Shown: piece after piece, positions 7,216-9,624 of the stretch
How the letters are laid out: each line of letters opens with the position of its first letter
How positions within the stretch are numbered: the stretch's first letter is position 1
Assembly (NCBI GenBank): GCA_964647785.1
Contig: CAZYJD010000075.1
Span: 1-9,624, forward strand
Source of the DNA: CAZYJD01 sp964647785
Lineage (GTDB): Bacteria > Bacteroidota > Bacteroidia > NS11-12g > UBA9320
DNA: 9,624 nt
Reading direction: 5' to 3'
Notes under the pieces: model-generated
The model's input: only the letters and a program-made list of their open reading frames with translations
The model's database searches: none
Told to the model about the DNA's origin: nothing
Position numbers and translations under genes: made by a program

Positions 7216-7223
7216 TACTTTTG
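7216..7223 (+). promoter_or_regulatory. -7 promoter element of the aconitase gene
   Basis: TACTTTTG matches the Bacteroidota -7 consensus TAnnTTTG exactly and is followed by CACC, a frequent continuation. Transcription would start near 7230, leaving a leader of about 15 bases before the ATG at 7245. I do not see a well-spaced TTTG/TTG -33 element: the nearest copies are too close (7202-7204) or too far. Confidence 0.65.
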
Positions 7224-7244
7224 CACCCCTAAATTTCAAGCATT

Positions 7245-9503
7245 ATGACCAAAGTTTTTGATCTCGACCTCATCAAAAAAGTGTACAGTGAAATGCCCGG
7301 AAAGGTTGATGCAGCAAGGAAAATGTTGAATCGCCCTCTCACCCTCACTGAAAAGATACTTTACAGCCATTTGTGGGAAAAGCCTTCCACAGCATTTGAA
7401 CGCGGAAAATCCTATGTAGATTTTGCCCCTGACCGGGTAGCCATGCAGGATGCCACAGCGCAGATGGCCTTATTGCAGTTTATGACTGCCGGAAGAGACA
7501 AAGTAGCGGTTCCCAGTACTGTTCACTGCGACCACTTGATTCAAGCAAAAATCGATGCACAAACCGACCTCAAATCGGCTCTGGATACCAACAGTGAAGT
7601 CTACGACTTTCTATCTTCTGTTTCCAATAAATATGGCCTTGGTTTTTGGAAAGCAGGTGCTGGAATCATTCATCAGGTTGTGCTTGAGAATTACGCCTTT
7701 CCTGGTGGTATGATGATCGGCACCGACAGCCACACGCCCAATGCAGGTGGTTTGGGCATGATTGCCATTGGTGTTGGGGGTGCAGATGCGGTAGATGTAA
7801 TGGCGGGCATGCCATGGGAGCTCAAATTCCCTAAACTGATTGGGGTGCGCCTTAGCGGTAAAATGAGCGGATGGACTTCAGCCAAAGATGTGATTCTAAA
7901 AGTGGCAGGAATCCTCACCGTAAAAGGTGGAACTGGAGCGGTGGTAGAATATTTCGGTCCTGGAGCTTCAAACATTTCCTGCACCGGAAAAGGAACCATT
8001 TGTAACATGGGGGCTGAAATCGGAGCCACCACCTCTACTTTTGGCTACGACGAAAAAATGGCCGAATACCTCAGAGGTACGGGCAGAGCAGATGTTGCTG
8101 CATTGGCCGATGGCGTTAAAGCATACCTCACCGGCGATGCCGAGGTTTATGCCGAACCTGAGAAATATTTCGACCAGGTGATCGACATCAATCTCGATGA
8201 ACTGGAACCCCATATCAACGGACCTTTCACCCCAGATCTGGCTTGGCCTATCAGCAAGTTTGCCGATGCCGTAAGAGAAAATGACTGGCCAAAAGAGCTG
8301 GAAGTAGGCCTCATCGGAAGTTGTACCAATAGTTCTTATGAAGATATTACCCGTGCAGCCTCGGTGGCACAGCAAGCACTAGATAAAAATCTGAATGTAA
8401 AAAGCGAATACACGGTTACCCCGGGTTCAGAATTGGTGCGCTACACCGTTGAACGCGACGGCTACCTCGGTGTGTTCGAAAAAATTGGAGGCGTAGTTCT
8501 GGCCAATGCCTGCGGACCTTGTATCGGGCAATGGGCGCGCCATAGCGATGATCCGAAACGCAAAAACTCCATCATCACCTCTTTCAACAGAAACTTTGCA
8601 AAAAGAAACGATGGAAACCCAAATACCCATGCCTTTGTTGCCTCACCCGAAATCGTAACCGCACTGGCCATTGCAGGTGACCTTACCTTCAATCCTTTAA
8701 CCGATAGCTTGAGTAACGCCAATGGTGATGCCGTTAAACTGGAAGAACCGAAAGGAATCGATTTTCCACCTTCGGGTTTCGCCGTTGAAGACAATGGTTA
8801 TCAAGCTCCCGCTGCAGACGGTAGCCAAATCAATGTACAAGTTTCGCCGAGCAGTGATCGCTTGCAACTGTTAGATGAATTCCGTGCCTGGGAAGGAACC
8901 GACCTGAAAGGACTGAGATTGCTCATCAAGGCAAAAGGAAAGTGCACCACCGACCATATTTCTATGGCCGGCCCTTGGTTGAAATACCGTGGCCATTTGG
9001 ACAACATTTCCAACAACCTCCTGATCGGTGCCATCAACGCCTTTAATGATCAAGCCGGAACAGTTAAAAACCCGCTCACCGGCGCTTATGAAGAAGTGCC
9101 TAAAGTTGCCCGCACCATCAAAGGTGCCGGTGAATACAGCATTGTGGTTGGGGAAGAAAACTACGGTGAAGGTAGCAGCCGCGAACATGCAGCCATGGAG
9201 CCACGACACCTCGCTGTGCGCGCTGTGGTGGTGAAAAGCTTTGCCCGTATCCATGAAACCAACCTCAAAAAGCAAGGAATGTTGGCCCTTACTTTTGCCA
9301 ATCCCGCCGATTACGATAAAATCAAAGAAGATGACACCTTTGATATTCTAGGCCTTGAAGGTTTCACCCCCGGTGAACCCCTCACCTTGGTGGCCAGACA
9401 TAGCGATGGAAGCTCAGATGAAATGGTGGTGAATCACACCTACAACGCACAACAAATCGGTTGGTTCAAAGCAGGTAGCGCCCTCAATATGCTCAAAGCA
9501 TAA
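7245..9503 (+). CDS. acn: Aconitate hydratase, mitochondrial-type
   Basis: The enzyme isomerises citrate to isocitrate via cis-aconitate in the TCA cycle, using a cytosolic [4Fe-4S] cluster. At 752 residues it matches the length and layout of the mitochondrial-type subfamily rather than the longer AcnA/IRP or AcnB types. Cluster ligands are C360 (IGSCTNSSYED), C423 and C426 (NACGPCIGQW). Other active-site landmarks are QDATAQM (68-74), TVHCDHL (92-98), GTDSHT (159-164), SFNRNFAKRNDG (446-457) with substrate-binding arginines R449 and R454, and GEGSSREHA (641-649) carrying the catalytic serine. The C-terminal swivel domain begins near KCTTDHISMAGPW (566-578). The N-terminus (MTKVFDLDLIKKVY) shows no export or organelle-targeting signal. 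All expected residues are present, so it should be active. It appears monocistronic, with its own -7 element upstream and a terminator downstream. Confidence 0.97.
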   Translation: MTKVFDLDLIKKVYSEMPGKVDAARKMLNRPLTLTEKILYSHLWEKPSTAFERGKSYVDFAPDRVAMQDATAQMALLQFMTAGRDKVAVPSTVHCDHLIQAKIDAQTDLKSALDTNSEVYDFLSSVSNKYGLGFWKAGAGIIHQVVLENYAFPGGMMIGTDSHTPNAGGLGMIAIGVGGADAVDVMAGMPWELKFPKLIGVRLSGKMSGWTSAKDVILKVAGILTVKGGTGAVVEYFGPGASNISCTGKGTICNMGAEIGATTSTFGYDEKMAEYLRGTGRADVAALADGVKAYLTGDAEVYAEPEKYFDQVIDINLDELEPHINGPFTPDLAWPISKFADAVRENDWPKELEVGLIGSCTNSSYEDITRAASVAQQALDKNLNVKSEYTVTPGSELVRYTVERDGYLGVFEKIGGVVLANACGPCIGQWARHSDDPKRKNSIITSFNRNFAKRNDGNPNTHAFVASPEIVTALAIAGDLTFNPLTDSLSNANGDAVKLEEPKGIDFPPSGFAVEDNGYQAPAADGSQINVQVSPSSDRLQLLDEFRAWEGTDLKGLRLLIKAKGKCTTDHISMAGPWLKYRGHLDNISNNLLIGAINAFNDQAGTVKNPLTGAYEEVPKVARTIKGAGEYSIVVGEENYGEGSSREHAAMEPRHLAVRAVVVKSFARIHETNLKKQGMLALTFANPADYDKIKEDDTFDILGLEGFTPGEPLTLVARHSDGSSDEMVVNHTYNAQQIGWFKAGSALNMLKA

Positions 9504-9529
9504 TCGCAATGCCTTGAAGAGACCGCCTC

Positions 9530-9544
9530 CAACCTGTTTGGTTG
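9530..9544 (+). other. Small hairpin in the aconitase 3' untranslated region
   Basis: CAACC (9530-9534) and GGTTG (9540-9544) pair around TGTTT. It has no T tract of its own and lies between the stop codon and the main terminator, so it is most likely part of the 3' end structure of the aconitase transcript. Confidence 0.3.
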
Positions 9545-9555
9545 ATTGAATGATG

Positions 9556-9581
9556 AAAGCCTGCTTTGAGCAGGCTTTTTT
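9556..9581 (+). terminator. Strong intrinsic terminator after the aconitase gene
   Basis: AAAGCCTGC (9556-9564) pairs perfectly with GCAGGCTTT (9570-9578) around the five-base loop TTTGA and continues into a run of six Ts (9576-9581). It lies 53 bases after the aconitase stop codon. The complementary strand has only a short T run, so it acts mainly on the plus strand. Confidence 0.92.
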
Positions 9582-9624
9582 CATGCTTACATTCAGAAAT
9601 AAATAGTATTACTATTTTATTTAA

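Noticed and set aside
7245..9503. Mitochondrial (eukaryotic) origin of the contig because of mitochondrial-type aconitase
   Set aside because: The neighbouring T9SS gene, bacterial terminators and TAnnTTTG promoter, and the lack of a targeting peptide, all indicate a bacterium; this aconitase type is common in Bacteroidota.
1..9624. Mobile element, defence system, CRISPR array, tRNA or rRNA
   Set aside because: No terminal repeats, transposase or nuclease domains, regularly spaced repeats or RNA-gene sequence were found on reading both strands.

Overview
The window looks like ordinary chromosome from a member of the Bacteroidota, probably flavobacterial or a related lineage. The evidence is a secreted protein ending in a type IX secretion (T9SS) sorting domain, TAnnTTTG-type -7 promoter elements, weak or absent Shine-Dalgarno sequences, and aconitase and exported tricorn-protease sequences of a type common in that phylum. 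Base composition looks moderate throughout (judged by eye). I see no transposase, integrase, tRNA, rRNA, CRISPR array or phage gene.

Layout. (1) 3-1694 (+) is the 3' part of a large protein whose start lies outside the window; it resembles a helical, glycoside-hydrolase-like conserved protein of unassigned function. (2) 1695-1726 is a hairpin with T tracts on both strands, serving as a shared terminator for two convergent genes. (3) 1751-3106 (-) encodes a T9SS-exported protein made of two tandem carbohydrate-binding-like modules with no catalytic domain. (4) 3107-3276 is a divergent intergenic region. (5) 3277-6507 (+) is an exported tricorn-type protease (beta-propeller repeats, C1 domain, PDZ, S41 serine peptidase). 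Ten bases after its stop begins 6518-6979 (+), a 153-residue four-helix membrane protein, almost certainly co-transcribed. (6) 6980-7244 is a structured intergenic region with several inverted repeats, a strong terminator, a possible small transcript and an aconitase promoter element. (7) 7245-9503 (+) is a complete mitochondrial-type aconitate hydratase, followed by a strong terminator at 9556-9581.

The genes do not form an obvious single pathway. The protease and the carbohydrate-binding protein suggest a bacterium that uses extracellular polymers, and aconitase is a central TCA-cycle enzyme. I found no convincing new multi-gene system. The spots most worth a second look are the catalytic-domain-free double-module T9SS protein, the unassigned glycosidase-like protein, the histidine-bearing membrane protein tied to the tricorn protease, and the structured spacer upstream of aconitase.
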